DNA from: Bosea sp. RAC05
GTDB lineage: Bacteria; Pseudomonadota; Alphaproteobacteria; Rhizobiales; Beijerinckiaceae
Length of the DNA stretch: 64,000 nucleotides
Direction of reading: 5' to 3'
NCBI RefSeq assembly: GCF_001713455.1
Contig: NZ_CP016464.1
Coordinates: 4,847,383-4,911,382, forward strand
Shown piece after piece: positions 9,429-18,997 of this stretch. The translations under genes and the position numbers were made by a program. How positions within the stretch are numbered: position 1 is the first letter of the stretch; every line of letters starts with the position of its first letter. Below the pieces are notes generated by a model. The model had not been told where the DNA came from and did not search any database. It saw only the letters and a program-made list of their open reading frames with translations.

Positions 9429-9725
9429 ATGACCCGCTTCAAGACGATCGCCGCCGGCACCCTCGCCGCTCTGACCCTCGCCACCACCCTCGTCGCCACC
9501 TCCGCCGAAGCCCGCCCACGCTACTGGGGCCATGGCCGCGGCGCCGCCGTCGGAGCCGGCATCGTCGGGGCGCTCGCCGCCGGCGCCCTCGTCGCCGCCG
9601 CCACCCGCCCGTCCTATGCCCACGGCTATTACGGCTACGCCCCGGTTCGCCAGTGCGACATGGTCGAGCGCATCAACCGCTATGGCGAGGTCGTCGGCTA
9701 CCGCCGGGTCTGCGGCTACTACTGA
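9429..9725 (+). CDS. Small secreted glycine/tyrosine-rich protein
   Basis: A 98-residue protein with a clear Sec signal peptide: MTRFK, an Ala/Leu/Thr core, then a cleavage site around ATSAEA. The mature part has a hydrophobic Gly/Ala segment (residues about 38-57) and a C-terminal region with Tyr, Arg and two Cys (QCDMVERINRYGEVVG, then CGYY). I choose ATG 9429, nine bases after AGGGAG; the frame is open 12 codons further. Similar small exported proteins are common in Hyphomicrobiales, without known function. A strong terminator follows at 9804. Confidence 0.75.
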   Translation: MTRFKTIAAGTLAALTLATTLVATSAEARPRYWGHGRGAAVGAGIVGALAAGALVAAATRPSYAHGYYGYAPVRQCDMVERINRYGEVVGYRRVCGYY

Positions 9726-9803
9726 GCGGCTCTCCGGGGCCAGGAACCCCGGCAGGACCCGCTGACAATCGCCTCCCCCGTTCGAGACCTCCCGATACGA
9801 CTT

Positions 9804-9834
9804 GGGCTCCCCGGTTTCCCGGAGAGCCCTTTTT
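9804..9834. terminator. Rho-independent terminator
   Basis: GGGCTC pairs with GAGCCC, and CCGG pairs with CCGG around a short TTTC loop, with one mismatch in the stem. The hairpin is followed by TTTTTC on the plus strand. It lies between the plus-strand secreted-protein gene and the minus-strand azoreductase and may serve both. Confidence 0.75.
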
Positions 9835-9863
9835 CGTTGGCTCCGTGGCGAGTTGCCGGCGCG

Positions 9864-10469
9864 TCAGGCGACGCGGGCGAGCTCCGCCTTGGCGTCGTTG
9901 ATCGCCTGCTCGCGCGCCTCGGGGCCGTAGCCCAGCTTCTCGGCGCGCACGAAGGTGACGTCGCTGATGCCGATGAAGCCCAGCATCGTGCGCAGATGCG
10001 GCTCCTGCGAATCCAGCGCCTGGGTCGGGCCGGAGCTGTAGATCCCGCCGCGGCTCTCGACGACGATGGCGCGCTTGCCCTCGAGCAGCCCGACCGGGCC
10101 CTTCTCGCCATATTTGAAGGTCACGCCGGCCCGCAGCACATGGTCGAACCAGGACTTCAGCGTCGAAGGGATGCCGAAATTATACATCGGCGCGCCGATG
10201 ATCAGGGTGTCGGCCGCCTTCAGCTCGGCGACGAGCGAATCCGACAGGGCCTTCGCCGTGCGCTGCGCGTCGTTGGCGGGCTCGGCGCCACGGATCGCGG
10301 CGGTGGAATCGGTGGTCAGATGCGGCACGGGGTTGGCGCCGAGATCGCGCTCCACCACGACCAGCGCGGGATCGGCTGTGCGCAGGCGGGCGACCGTCTC
10401 GTCGATGAGCTGCTTCGAGACCGAAGCCGCACCGGCGGCGCTGCTGTTGATGACGAGAAGATGGGACAT
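9864..10469 (-). CDS. azoR: FMN-dependent NADH-azoreductase
   Basis: A 201-residue flavodoxin-like oxidoreductase of the AzoR/NQO family. It reduces azo dyes and quinones with NADH using FMN in the cytoplasm. The FMN phosphate loop is near the start (NSSAAGAASVSKQL), and the APMYNFGIPSTLKSWFDH segment (residues about 94-111) is the family's flavin-ring motif, with SRGGIYSS after it. The start at 10469 (MSHLLVIN) gives the usual family length; the frame is open far upstream only because of GC content. A LysR-type gene is divergent from it across 114 bases, the common arrangement for substrate-induced azoreductases. Confidence 0.92.
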   Translation of the reverse strand: MSHLLVINSSAAGAASVSKQLIDETVARLRTADPALVVVERDLGANPVPHLTTDSTAAIRGAEPANDAQRTAKALSDSLVAELKAADTLIIGAPMYNFGIPSTLKSWFDHVLRAGVTFKYGEKGPVGLLEGKRAIVVESRGGIYSSGPTQALDSQEPHLRTMLGFIGISDVTFVRAEKLGYGPEAREQAINDAKAELARVA

Positions 10470-10583
10470 GGTGCTTGATCCTGAAACCGGGAACGGGTTC
10501 GATGCGATGGATGTAGCGGCGCAGGTCCAGCAACGGTATGCGCGGGAGAAGCACCAAACTGTTGCACCCACGGGAACAGCGTC

Positions 10584-11579
10584 ATGTCCGAGCTGGACGA
10601 CATCCGCAGCTTCGTCGCCGTGGTCGAGAGCGGCGGCTTCGGGCGGGCCGGGCATCGGCTCGGCCTGTCCAAGTCGATCATCAGCCGCCGCGTCGCGCGG
10701 CTGGAGGCCGAACTCGGCACGCGCCTGCTCAGCCGGACCACGCGCGGCATCGCCGCCACCGAGGCCGGCCTCGAATTCAAGGCGCGCGGCGAGCGCATCC
10801 TCGCGGATCTGGCCGAGGCCCGCGACGCCGTCGCCCAACAGGCGGGCGGGGTCGTCGGGCGGCTGCGCCTGTCGATGCCGCTCACCTTCGGCAACCGGCA
10901 TGTCGCGCCGGTCCTCGGCGAACTCGCGACGCGCCATCCCGGCCTCGAGCTCGATGTCGAGGCCAGCGACCGCTATGTCGACCTGATCGGGGAGCGCTTC
11001 GACGCCGCCATCCGCATCGGCACACTGAAGGATTCGAGCCTGATCGCCCGCAGGATCGCGCCGATCCATGGCGTTATCCTCGCCAGCCCGGCCTATCTCG
11101 CGGCGCGGGGGCGGCCCGCGACCCCGGTCGATCTCGCCGGCCATGACTGCCTGCTCTACACCGGCACCAGCAATCCCGACTGGACCTTCCGGGTCGGACG
11201 GCGCCGCGTCTCGGTTCGCCCGGCCGGTCGCCTGCGCTCCGACAGCGGCGAGACGCTGCTGGACTGGGCCAAGGCGGGACTCGGCATCGTGCAGTTGCCG
11301 ACCTTCATCGCCAGCGACGCCATTCGCGACGGCGCGCTCGAGCCGCTGCTCTGGGAGTTCCCGCTGCAGGAACACGCCCTCTTCGTCGTGAGGCCGCCGG
11401 GAGCCTATGTGCCGGGCAAGGTCCGCGTGCTGATCGACCTGCTGGTCGAGCGTTTCGGCGGCGCGCCCTATTGGGACCCCTGCCAGGCGGCGGCGCGCGA
11501 GCGCGGCGTCACGCTCGGGTTCAAGCCCGGCTTCGATACCGAAGCGGAGGACGCGCAGGAGGATCATCAGCCGGCGTGA
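10584..11579 (+). CDS. LysR-family transcriptional regulator
   Basis: A 331-residue regulator. The helix-turn-helix is in residues 1-60 (FVAVVESGGFGRAGHRLGLS, then ISRRVARLEAELG), followed by the linker helix and a periplasmic-binding-protein-like effector domain from about residue 90. It is slightly longer than the family average because of a C-terminal extension after residue 300. It is divergent from azoR and probably regulates it and itself. The short region between them contains CTGTT/AACAG arms (10559-10579), which could be part of a binding site but lie very near the start codon. Confidence 0.9.
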   Translation: MSELDDIRSFVAVVESGGFGRAGHRLGLSKSIISRRVARLEAELGTRLLSRTTRGIAATEAGLEFKARGERILADLAEARDAVAQQAGGVVGRLRLSMPLTFGNRHVAPVLGELATRHPGLELDVEASDRYVDLIGERFDAAIRIGTLKDSSLIARRIAPIHGVILASPAYLAARGRPATPVDLAGHDCLLYTGTSNPDWTFRVGRRRVSVRPAGRLRSDSGETLLDWAKAGLGIVQLPTFIASDAIRDGALEPLLWEFPLQEHALFVVRPPGAYVPGKVRVLIDLLVERFGGAPYWDPCQAAARERGVTLGFKPGFDTEAEDAQEDHQPA

Positions 11580-11658
11580 TCGGGCTCATCACCCGATTTC
11601 GCGTGGCTTCAGGCATCCGTCCCAGCACTGTGGCAACCTCATCCGATGGAGACCGCCG

Positions 11659-12267
11659 ATGCTGCTCGTGGGAATGCTCGATAGCCCCTATGTCCGCCGG
11701 GCTGCGGTCACAGGGACCTTGCTGGGGCTGGAATTCGAGCACCGCTCCGTCTCGGTCTTCCGGCACATGGACGAATTCCGGGCGATCAACCCGCTGATCA
11801 AGGCGCCGAGCCTCGTGACCGACGACGGCACGGTGATCAGCGAATCGCTGCTGATCATCCAGCATTTCGAGGATCTCTCCGGCCGCTCGCTGCGTCCGGT
11901 CGAGGCGAGCGTCCGGATGCGGGACCTGTCGCTGACCGGCATCGGCATCGTCGCGGCCGACAAGGCGGTCGCCATCGAATACGAACGCAAAAGGCCAGAG
12001 GGCCAGCGCCATGCGCCCTGGCAGGAGCGCATCGTGGCGCAGTTGCACACCGCGCTGGACCTGCTTGACGCCGCCGCGGGACGAGGCGAGCTGACCGCAG
12101 GCCCCGACCTGCTGCCGAGCGACATCGCCGCCGCGATCGCCTGGGGCTTCTGCCGCTTCGTCACGCCCGAATTCGCGCCCGTCGAGCGCTGGCCGGCGCT
12201 CGACGCGCAGGCCAGCGCCTGTGAGGCACTCGACGTCTTCAAGCAGTGGCCGATCGACCGGGAATAG
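11659..12267 (+). CDS. Glutathione S-transferase family protein
   Basis: A 202-residue protein with a thioredoxin-like N-terminal domain. The motif DSPYVRR at residues 8-14 supplies the likely catalytic Ser9, INPLIKAPSL holds the cis-proline loop, and DDGTVISES (residues about 55-63) is the glutathione gamma-glutamyl site. The C-terminal half is the helical GST domain. The start follows a GGAGACCGCCG stretch. It stands alone between a LysR gene and a GNAT gene, so its electrophilic substrate cannot be inferred. Confidence 0.88.
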   Translation: MLLVGMLDSPYVRRAAVTGTLLGLEFEHRSVSVFRHMDEFRAINPLIKAPSLVTDDGTVISESLLIIQHFEDLSGRSLRPVEASVRMRDLSLTGIGIVAADKAVAIEYERKRPEGQRHAPWQERIVAQLHTALDLLDAAAGRGELTAGPDLLPSDIAAAIAWGFCRFVTPEFAPVERWPALDAQASACEALDVFKQWPIDRE

Positions 12268-12442
12268 CGGTCGCAGACGCCGATATCGGCGGTTTCGCGT
12301 TCACCATGCCGAAAATTGCTGCACTGCAACAGCCCGCGCCTCTTGCAATCGGGCGGCGCGGGCGCATCTTCCGGAGCGAGTTAGGGAAGAATCGCCTCCT
12401 GGTCGGTCCCGCGCCTTCAGCGCTGACAACAGGAGATGACAA

Positions 12443-13057
12443 TTGGCTCGTTCCAGAAAGGCCGGCACGACGACCGGCCATGGCGAAGTCCGCCGGCTCT
12501 GGCCCGCGGAACGCGACCTCTTCAAGGCCCATCTGTTGAGGCTCGACGAGGTGACCCGCCGCGAACGCTTCGGCACCGCGGTGAATGACGACTTTCTCGA
12601 GAACTACGCGGTCACCACCTTCGGTGTCGGCGGGCTCGTCTATGCCTATATCGAGGACGGCGCGGTGCGCGGCGCCGCCGAGCTGCGCGGGCTCGAGGAC
12701 ATCATGGCCCAGACCGGCGAGGCCGCCTTCAGCGTCGAGCGCGACTGGCGTCGGCGCGGAATCGGCGGCGTTCTCTTCGGCCGGCTGATCACCGCCGCGC
12801 GCAACCGCGGCATCCGCACGCTCTACATGACCTGCCTGCCCGGGAACGCGGCGATGCGCCGTCTCGCCCGCAAGTTCGAGGCCGATCTCGCCGGCGGCTA
12901 TGCCGATGTCGAGGGCGTGATCGCCACCGGCCGGCCGACGCCCTTCACCATCCTCGACGAGGCGCTCGACACCGCCCGCGGCTTCGCCGCGATGGCGCTG
13001 TCGCTGCAGCGGCGCCTCTGGCGGCCGGCCCTGTTCGGCCGCTCGCCCGGCGCCTGA
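12443..13057 (+). CDS. GNAT-family acetyltransferase
   Basis: A 204-residue protein with the GNAT acetyl-CoA site VERDWRRRGIGGVLFGRLI (residues about 94-112): the R-x-x-G-x-G pyrophosphate loop is RRRGIG. It starts at TTG 12443, seven bases after AGGAG (12431-12435); an ATG at 12436 is out of frame, so the uncommon TTG is the supported start. The substrate is unknown. The C-terminal 40 residues are basic and may be an added segment. It converges with the Omp19-like lipoprotein gene. Confidence 0.85.
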   Translation: MARSRKAGTTTGHGEVRRLWPAERDLFKAHLLRLDEVTRRERFGTAVNDDFLENYAVTTFGVGGLVYAYIEDGAVRGAAELRGLEDIMAQTGEAAFSVERDWRRRGIGGVLFGRLITAARNRGIRTLYMTCLPGNAAMRRLARKFEADLAGGYADVEGVIATGRPTPFTILDEALDTARGFAAMALSLQRRLWRPALFGRSPGA

Positions 13058-13061
13058 CCGC

Positions 13062-13751
13062 TCAGCGGCTGAGCGAGAGCGCGGCGCCCGACTTGGTGAC
13101 GGCGCCGTCCATCGCGCCGCCGCCGCTGGTGCGCAGCCGCGCCACCACCGTGCCGCCCTGCTGGTAGAGATAGACCTCGCCGTCGCGGTAGTCCCAGGCC
13201 GTGACCTTCTGCAGGTCCCGGTTGGAGCAGCCGGCGGCGCTGGCGCGGTAGAGGTCGAGCGCCGGCGCGCTCGAGAGCTGCACCCGGCAGGACCCGCCGG
13301 TCGCCTCGCGGGCGGTCCAGTTGCCGATCACGCCATCGCGCGAGGTCACGGCCGGTCGGGCGGCATTGCTGCCGGCGCCGAGCGTCGCGATCTGCCCGCC
13401 ACCGCCGCGCAGCGTCGGCACGTCGCTGGGCTGCGGCGCGGCCGGGGCCGGCGTCTGCTGCGGCATGCCCGGAGCGGCGGGGTTGTAATAGGGGTCCTGT
13501 GGTGGCGGCAGCGCGCCGGGCTGTCCGGCCGGAGGCGCGGACGCGACCGGATAACCGCCGGGCGGCGGCAGCGGCTCGGAGACGACCGGCGCGGAGCTGA
13601 TCGCCGGGGCCGGCGGCAGGCTGGGCTGGCCATAGGCCTGCGGCGCGGGGCCGACGAAGCGCTGCGAGCCGGCGCAGGCGGTCAGGGCCAGCAGCGGCAG
13701 CAGGCCGGCGGCCTTCAGGGTCATGGCCATGGTCGCGGTCTTCTTGGTCAT
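13062..13751 (-). CDS. Omp19-like lipoprotein with AprI/Inh protease-inhibitor domain
   Basis: A 229-residue lipoprotein. The signal peptide ends in a lipobox LTAC, placing the lipidated cysteine at residue 26. A long Pro/Gly/Gln-rich linker (residues about 35-110) precedes a C-terminal domain of about 90 residues containing GNWTAREATGGSCRVQL and a second cysteine (AAGCSNRD). This is the AprI/Inh fold of Brucella Omp19, which inhibits proteases at the cell surface. It probably sits in the outer membrane. The role as inhibitor is by family; the linker resembles cell-wall-spanning spacers. Confidence 0.82.
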   Translation of the reverse strand: MTKKTATMAMTLKAAGLLPLLALTACAGSQRFVGPAPQAYGQPSLPPAPAISSAPVVSEPLPPPGGYPVASAPPAGQPGALPPPQDPYYNPAAPGMPQQTPAPAAPQPSDVPTLRGGGGQIATLGAGSNAARPAVTSRDGVIGNWTAREATGGSCRVQLSSAPALDLYRASAAGCSNRDLQKVTAWDYRDGEVYLYQQGGTVVARLRTSGGGAMDGAVTKSGAALSLSR

Positions 13752-13958
13752 GAGGCGTCGGTTCCGATCGATCGGGCAATGCGGGCAGGCGAACGCGTCG
13801 CAGGAAACGGTTGAATCCTAGACCATTCCCGTGAACGTGACATGAGCATGATCGTGCCGGGCGTCCATAGCCCAGCCGATCTGGTTTGCGAACCCGCCGC
13901 GCGCGCTCCGGTTCCCGTTCGTCAACCGATCGGATCCCGCGGCCACAGGAGAGACCGG

Positions 13959-14378
<420 letters not shown>

Positions 14379-14392
14379 CCGCCTCCAGGCCC

Positions 14393-15325
14393 TCAGCCCT
14401 TGCGGACCATCAGCACGGCCGCGAGGATCGCGATGCCGCCGAAGGCCTGCGCCGGGGAAGGCTGTTCGCCGAAGATCGCCCAGGCGGCGAGCACCGACAC
14501 CAGCGCCGGCCACACCATGACCAGCGAGGCCGCGCTGGCGCCGTACTGGCCGAGCGACAGCGTGATCAGACCCTGGCCCAGCGCATGGGAGACGAGGCCG
14601 AGCGCGATCACCGCGAGCCAGCCCTGCAGGCTCGACGGCAGAATCGCCTCGCCCAGCGCCAGTGCGGCGACGAGGCAGAAGACCGCGCAGATCGCGCTGG
14701 AGATCAGGCTGATGCGACCGGCCTCGGCCCTGTCCCGGGCGCGGCGGACGGCCATGATGTAGGCGGCGTAGGACAGGGCGGCGCCGACCGCCAGGCTGTC
14801 CCCGAACAGACTGCCGGGCATGGCGACCGCCGAGCCAGCCAGTTTCGGCAGGACCAGCATCAGCGCGCCGCCGATCGCCAGCGCCAGCGCGCCGAGGATG
14901 CGCCGGCTCGGCCGCTCGGCGAACAGAAGCCAGCCGCCCAGTACCACAGCGACCGGCGAGAGATTGCCGAGCAGCGAGGCGTTGGCGATCGTCGTGAAGC
15001 CGAGCGCGGCGTTGTAGAGGACGACGTCGACGCCGAAGGCGAGACCGGCGAGCACGATCGGCAGCAGCGCAGCGGAGGTCGCGGCGGGCCGGTCGGGGCG
15101 GCGCCGCTCCAGCCCCATCCACAGCGCCAGCACCGGCAGGGCGAAGATCATCCGCCAGAATCCGGCTGCGGCGGGCCCGACATCGGCGAAGCGCACGAAC
15201 ACGCCCGAGAAGCCGATGCAGGTCGCCCCCGTGAGCAGCGCGACGAACATGGCGAGCGCAGGCGCGGTCGGGGAAGGCATGACGGTCGCCGGGGTGGACA
15301 TGGGTGGGCTTTCGGGAATTTGCAC
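14393..15325 (-). CDS. DMT/EamA-family inner-membrane transporter
   Basis: A 310-residue protein with about ten hydrophobic segments in two EamA repeats (residues about 20-150 and 170-305), typical of drug/metabolite exporters. The GTG start at 15325 is preceded by GGAGG with 5-base spacing, which supports it over the internal ATG at 15301. It is divergent from a LysR regulator (15551) that may control it. The intervening DNA holds a palindromic repeat element and an AT-rich dyad. The transported compound is unknown. Confidence 0.87.
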   Translation of the reverse strand: MQIPESPPMSTPATVMPSPTAPALAMFVALLTGATCIGFSGVFVRFADVGPAAAGFWRMIFALPVLALWMGLERRRPDRPAATSAALLPIVLAGLAFGVDVVLYNAALGFTTIANASLLGNLSPVAVVLGGWLLFAERPSRRILGALALAIGGALMLVLPKLAGSAVAMPGSLFGDSLAVGAALSYAAYIMAVRRARDRAEAGRISLISSAICAVFCLVAALALGEAILPSSLQGWLAVIALGLVSHALGQGLITLSLGQYGASAASLVMVWPALVSVLAAWAIFGEQPSPAQAFGGIAILAAVLMVRKG

Positions 15326-15336
15326 CCGAACCTCCG

Positions 15337-15442
15337 CGTCATCCCGGACAAGCGGCGAAGCCGCGCAGATCCGGGATCCATCGGAGGGCGCTGCTCCCTA
15401 CGATGGATCCCGGAGTTCCGCTTCGCTCCATCCGGGATGACG
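15337..15442. repeat. REP-like extragenic palindromic element (CGTCATCCCGGA type)
   Basis: The element begins CGTCATCCCGGA and ends with its exact inverse TCCGGGATGACG. Inside, CCGGGATCCATCG (15371-15383) pairs with CGATGGATCCCGG (15401-15413). Nested arms with no open frame mark a non-coding palindromic element. It sits in the divergent DMT/LysR intergenic region. A different palindrome family (CGTCATTGCGAG) occurs elsewhere in the window. Confidence 0.8.
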
Positions 15443-15512
15443 CGAGGTTCGAGCGGTTCGATGAATGACGGCTTACCCCGTTCCCATCCATCGAAAAAAC
15501 GGATTATTCTGA

Positions 15513-15528
15513 TTTAACCATTCTTAAA
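15513..15528. promoter_or_regulatory. Candidate LysR-type operator
   Basis: TTTAA-ccattc-TTAAA is an inverted repeat that satisfies the T-N11-A rule for LysR-type sites. It lies 22 bases before the LysR start at 15551, in an AT-rich patch of the divergent region. The assignment is by position and pattern only. Confidence 0.35.
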
Positions 15529-15550
15529 ACCGATCGACGGAGGCGGCGCC

Positions 15551-16417
15551 ATGTCCACGCATTTCGATCTGGCGGCGCTCGACATGCTGGTGGCGGTGGT
15601 CGAGAGCGGCGGCTTCACCGCAGCCGGCGCGCGGCTCGGGCGCACGCAGTCGGCGATCTCGGTCCGCATCCAGGATCTCGAGAACCAGCTCGGCCACCGG
15701 CTCCTCGAACGCTCGCGCCGCGGCGTGGTCCCGACGCCGGCCGGCGAGCGTCTGCTCGCCCATGCCAGGCGCCTGCTGGCGATCCAGCGCGAGGCGCTCG
15801 ACGATCTCGGCGGCTCCAGCGCCTCGGGGCGGCTGCGGATCGGCATTCCCGACGACTATGTCGACGCCTTCCTGCGCCCGCTGATCGCGCGCTTCGCCGC
15901 CGAGCATCCCAAGGTCGAGCTGGAACTCCATTGCGACCTGTCGAAGCGGATCGAACCCGCCGTCGCGGCCGGCGAGTTCGACGTCGCGGTGGTAACGCAG
16001 GACCCGCGTCGCCCTGTCGGCGAGGTCGTCAGGCGCGAGCCGGTTGTCTGGATCGCGGCCCGCGGGCACCGGCCGGAACTGCAGGAGCCCTTGCCGCTGG
16101 CGCTGTTCTCGGAGGGCTGCCGGGTCAGGCCGCGCCTGCTGGCGGCCCTGGCGGAGGCCGGGACCGACCATCGCCTCGTCTTTTCCTGTTCGCATACCTC
16201 GGGCATGCTGTCGGCGGTCGAGGCGGGGTTCTGCGTGACCGCCGTCACCGAGAGCGCCGTGCCGGCCACCGCGCGGCGGCTCGGCCCGGCGGAGGGGCTG
16301 CCGGCGCTCTTCGAGCTCTCGGTCGGGCTGATCATGGGCCCGCAGCCGGGGCTGGCGGCGCGCCGCTTCGCCGATGCGCTGCGCGAGGAAATGGCGGCGC
16401 CGCGGCTGGCCGCGTGA
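15551..16417 (+). CDS. LysR-family transcriptional regulator
   Basis: A 288-residue regulator. The winged helix-turn-helix spans residues 5-62 (DMLVAVVESGGFTAAGARLG, then QSAISVRIQDLENQLG), with the effector-binding domain from about residue 92. A GGAGGCGG ribosome site precedes ATG 15551. It is divergent from a DMT exporter, a frequent pairing in which the LysR protein activates export of a metabolite. The effector is unknown. It is followed by obgE after a 54-base gap, but the functions are not obviously linked. Confidence 0.9.
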   Translation: MSTHFDLAALDMLVAVVESGGFTAAGARLGRTQSAISVRIQDLENQLGHRLLERSRRGVVPTPAGERLLAHARRLLAIQREALDDLGGSSASGRLRIGIPDDYVDAFLRPLIARFAAEHPKVELELHCDLSKRIEPAVAAGEFDVAVVTQDPRRPVGEVVRREPVVWIAARGHRPELQEPLPLALFSEGCRVRPRLLAALAEAGTDHRLVFSCSHTSGMLSAVEAGFCVTAVTESAVPATARRLGPAEGLPALFELSVGLIMGPQPGLAARRFADALREEMAAPRLAA

Positions 16418-16465
16418 GGCTGTCGCCCGCGCCGCATTGCCCTTTCCCCCCGCGAACACTACTGA

Positions 16466-17515
<1,050 letters not shown>

Positions 17516-17533
17516 GGACACCGGCCCTTGGAC

Positions 17534-17743
17534 TCAGCGGGTGGCGCGGCGCGTCTCGCGCACGACGGTCGGCGCGGTGATGGCTCCGGCCGCCCCGCCC
17601 ACGACGGCACCGACCGGGCCCGCGACGAGGGCGCCCGTCCCGGCTCCCGCGGCCGCGCCGCCGATGCGCTGTTCGGTGGTGTTGCCGCAGGCGGCGAGCA
17701 GGACGGTCGCGGCTGCGACGAAGCCCAGGGTCGAAATCTTCAT
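17534..17743 (-). CDS. Small glycine-zipper lipoprotein
   Basis: A 69-residue protein. The signal ends in a lipobox LAAC with lipidated Cys19. The remainder is dominated by small residues (RIGGAAAGAGTGALVAG and VGGAAGAI) in a glycine-zipper pattern seen in envelope lipoproteins such as the YmgG/OsmB type, and ends in a basic tail. It converges with obgE and is divergent from rpmJ. Its role is unknown but the location should be the outer or inner membrane. Confidence 0.78.
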   Translation of the reverse strand: MKISTLGFVAAATVLLAACGNTTEQRIGGAAAGAGTGALVAGPVGAVVGGAAGAITAPTVVRETRRATR

Positions 17744-17972
17744 GGTGTTGGTTCCCCAGCGTGGCGATGGGGCTGGAACGTGCCGCACGGCCCTTGGGTT
17801 CCACCCCTGCGCCGGACGGGCCTGCGCCGTCGCCGCCGCTGTGCGCTTTTCCTCAAGCCGACGCAGCCTGCGGCCTTGCGATCTCCGCAGAAATCCGTAT
17901 ACAGCCGGCATCGCATCAGTCGTACCATTCGCGTGGTCGATGAGGGCCCGGTTCGGCCCACGTCGCTGATCT

Positions 17973-18002
17973 CGTTTTGACAGGTTCCGTTTTGACCGGT
18001 TC
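17973..18002 (+). repeat. Tandem 15-base direct repeat upstream of rpmJ
   Basis: CGTTTTGACAGGTTC is followed directly by CGTTTTGACCGGTTC, matching at 14 of 15 positions. The pair ends 36 bases before the L36 start codon. TTGAC occurs in each copy, so the repeat could supply two alternative -35 elements or a paired protein site. Confidence 0.6.
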
Positions 18003-18038
18003 GCCCCTTCAAAAGAGCGGATCGATGGAGTTGAGATT

Positions 18039-18164
18039 ATGAAGATCCGCAATTCGCTGAAGTCGCTGCGCGCCCGTCACCGCGACAACCAGCTCGTGCG
18101 CCGCAAGGGCCGCGTCTACATCATCAACAAGGTCCAGAAGCGCTTCAAGGCGCGCCAGGGCTGA
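18039..18164 (+). CDS. rpmJ: 50S ribosomal protein L36 (41-residue, cysteine-free form)
   Basis: A 41-residue basic protein beginning [18 protein letters not shown] and ending KRFKARQG. It is the L36 form typical of Alphaproteobacteria and lacks the zinc-binding cysteines of the C+ type. It is below the size limit used for most open-frame surveys. ATG 18039 follows GGAGTTGAG. It stands alone with its own upstream region, where a tandem repeat is found, and with a strong terminator at 18212. Confidence 0.95.
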   Translation: MKIRNSLKSLRARHRDNQLVRRKGRVYIINKVQKRFKARQG

Positions 18165-18211
18165 TGCTGCGGCGGGCTTGCGCCCGCCCGGTTGCCCGGT
18201 GGACGACGACC

Positions 18212-18244
18212 AGGCGGGGCGCCCCCGGGCGCACCCGCCTTTTT
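18212..18244 (+). terminator. Rho-independent terminator after rpmJ
   Basis: AGGCGGG (18212-18218) pairs with CCCGCCT (18234-18240) around a GC-rich loop that can itself pair (GCGCCCCCGGGCGC), followed by a run of T. It lies 48 bases after the L36 stop. Confidence 0.8.
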
Positions 18245-18303
18245 GCGTTTGCGGTCGCCGCTCCGTGAATTGACCTGCGCCCGTCCCCCGCTAGACTGGA
18301 GCG

Positions 18304-18954
18304 ATGATGACCGTGCGCAAGCTGACGGCAGCCGCCGTCTTGGCCGCTCTGGCGGCAGCCCCCTCGATCGCCGCCGCCCAGGCGCAGCCCCTGCCGCCCC
18401 AGCGCCCGGGCGCAGTCGCACCGGCGGACAAGGACGACAATCCCGCTGCGGCGACGGCCCCCTCGCGCGGGCCGGCCGCGACGCTCGAGCGGCTCTTCGA
18501 GCGGCTCGCCGCGGCCCAGTCGCCGGAAGAAGCCAAGGGCATCGCCAATCTGATCCAGCGCCGCTGGGCCCGTTCCGGCTCGGCCACGGCCGATCTGCTG
18601 ATGACGCGCGCCCAGACCGCGATGAAGGAGAAGCGCCTCGAACTCGCGATCGAGCTGCTCGACCGCGTGATCAGCCTCGATCCCGATTGGGCGGAGGGCT
18701 GGAACCAGCGTGCCAATGCGCTGTTCCTCGCCGGCGATTCGATCCGTTCGATGCTCGATATCGGCGAGACGCTGAAACGCGAGCCGCGCCATTACGGCGC
18801 GATGATGGGACTGGGCACGATCCTGCGGCAGCAGGGCGACGACAAGCGCGCCATGGTCGCCTATCGCCGGGCGCTGGAGATCTACCCGCAGCTCGAGGCG
18901 GTCAAGAACGCCGTCGATTCGCTCAAGATCGAGGTCGACGGCCGCGACGCCTGA
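18304..18954 (+). CDS. Exported tetratricopeptide-repeat protein
   Basis: A 216-residue protein with a Sec signal peptide (hydrophobic Ala/Leu core, cleavage near AAAQA, residues 22-26). A Pro/Ala-rich spacer to about residue 60 is followed by helical repeats: residues about 95-200 contain TPR-like units such as KRLELAIELLDRVISLDPDW and GDDKRAMVAYRRALEIYPQL. It probably acts as a periplasmic protein-protein adaptor. The neighbour downstream is an alpha/beta hydrolase 43 bases away, so they may be co-transcribed, but no shared role can be read. Confidence 0.82.
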   Translation: MMTVRKLTAAAVLAALAAAPSIAAAQAQPLPPQRPGAVAPADKDDNPAAATAPSRGPAATLERLFERLAAAQSPEEAKGIANLIQRRWARSGSATADLLMTRAQTAMKEKRLELAIELLDRVISLDPDWAEGWNQRANALFLAGDSIRSMLDIGETLKREPRHYGAMMGLGTILRQQGDDKRAMVAYRRALEIYPQLEAVKNAVDSLKIEVDGRDA

Positions 18955-18997
18955 ACCGGCCGCAAATCCGGACCCGGCCTCGCCGCGTATCCGCATC

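Noticed and set aside
10559..10579. CTGTT-N11-AACAG inverted repeat as LysR operator for azoR
   Set aside because: It lies only five bases from the LysR start codon and has five-base arms, so chance is too likely to list it as a site.
10470..11567. N-terminal extension of azoR to 567 residues
   Set aside because: It overlaps the divergent LysR gene on the other strand and contains no recognisable domain. AzoR length is normal from 10469.
17924..17937. ACCA-N6-TGGT dyad in the rpmJ divergent region
   Set aside because: Four-base arms are expected often by chance; no repetition elsewhere.
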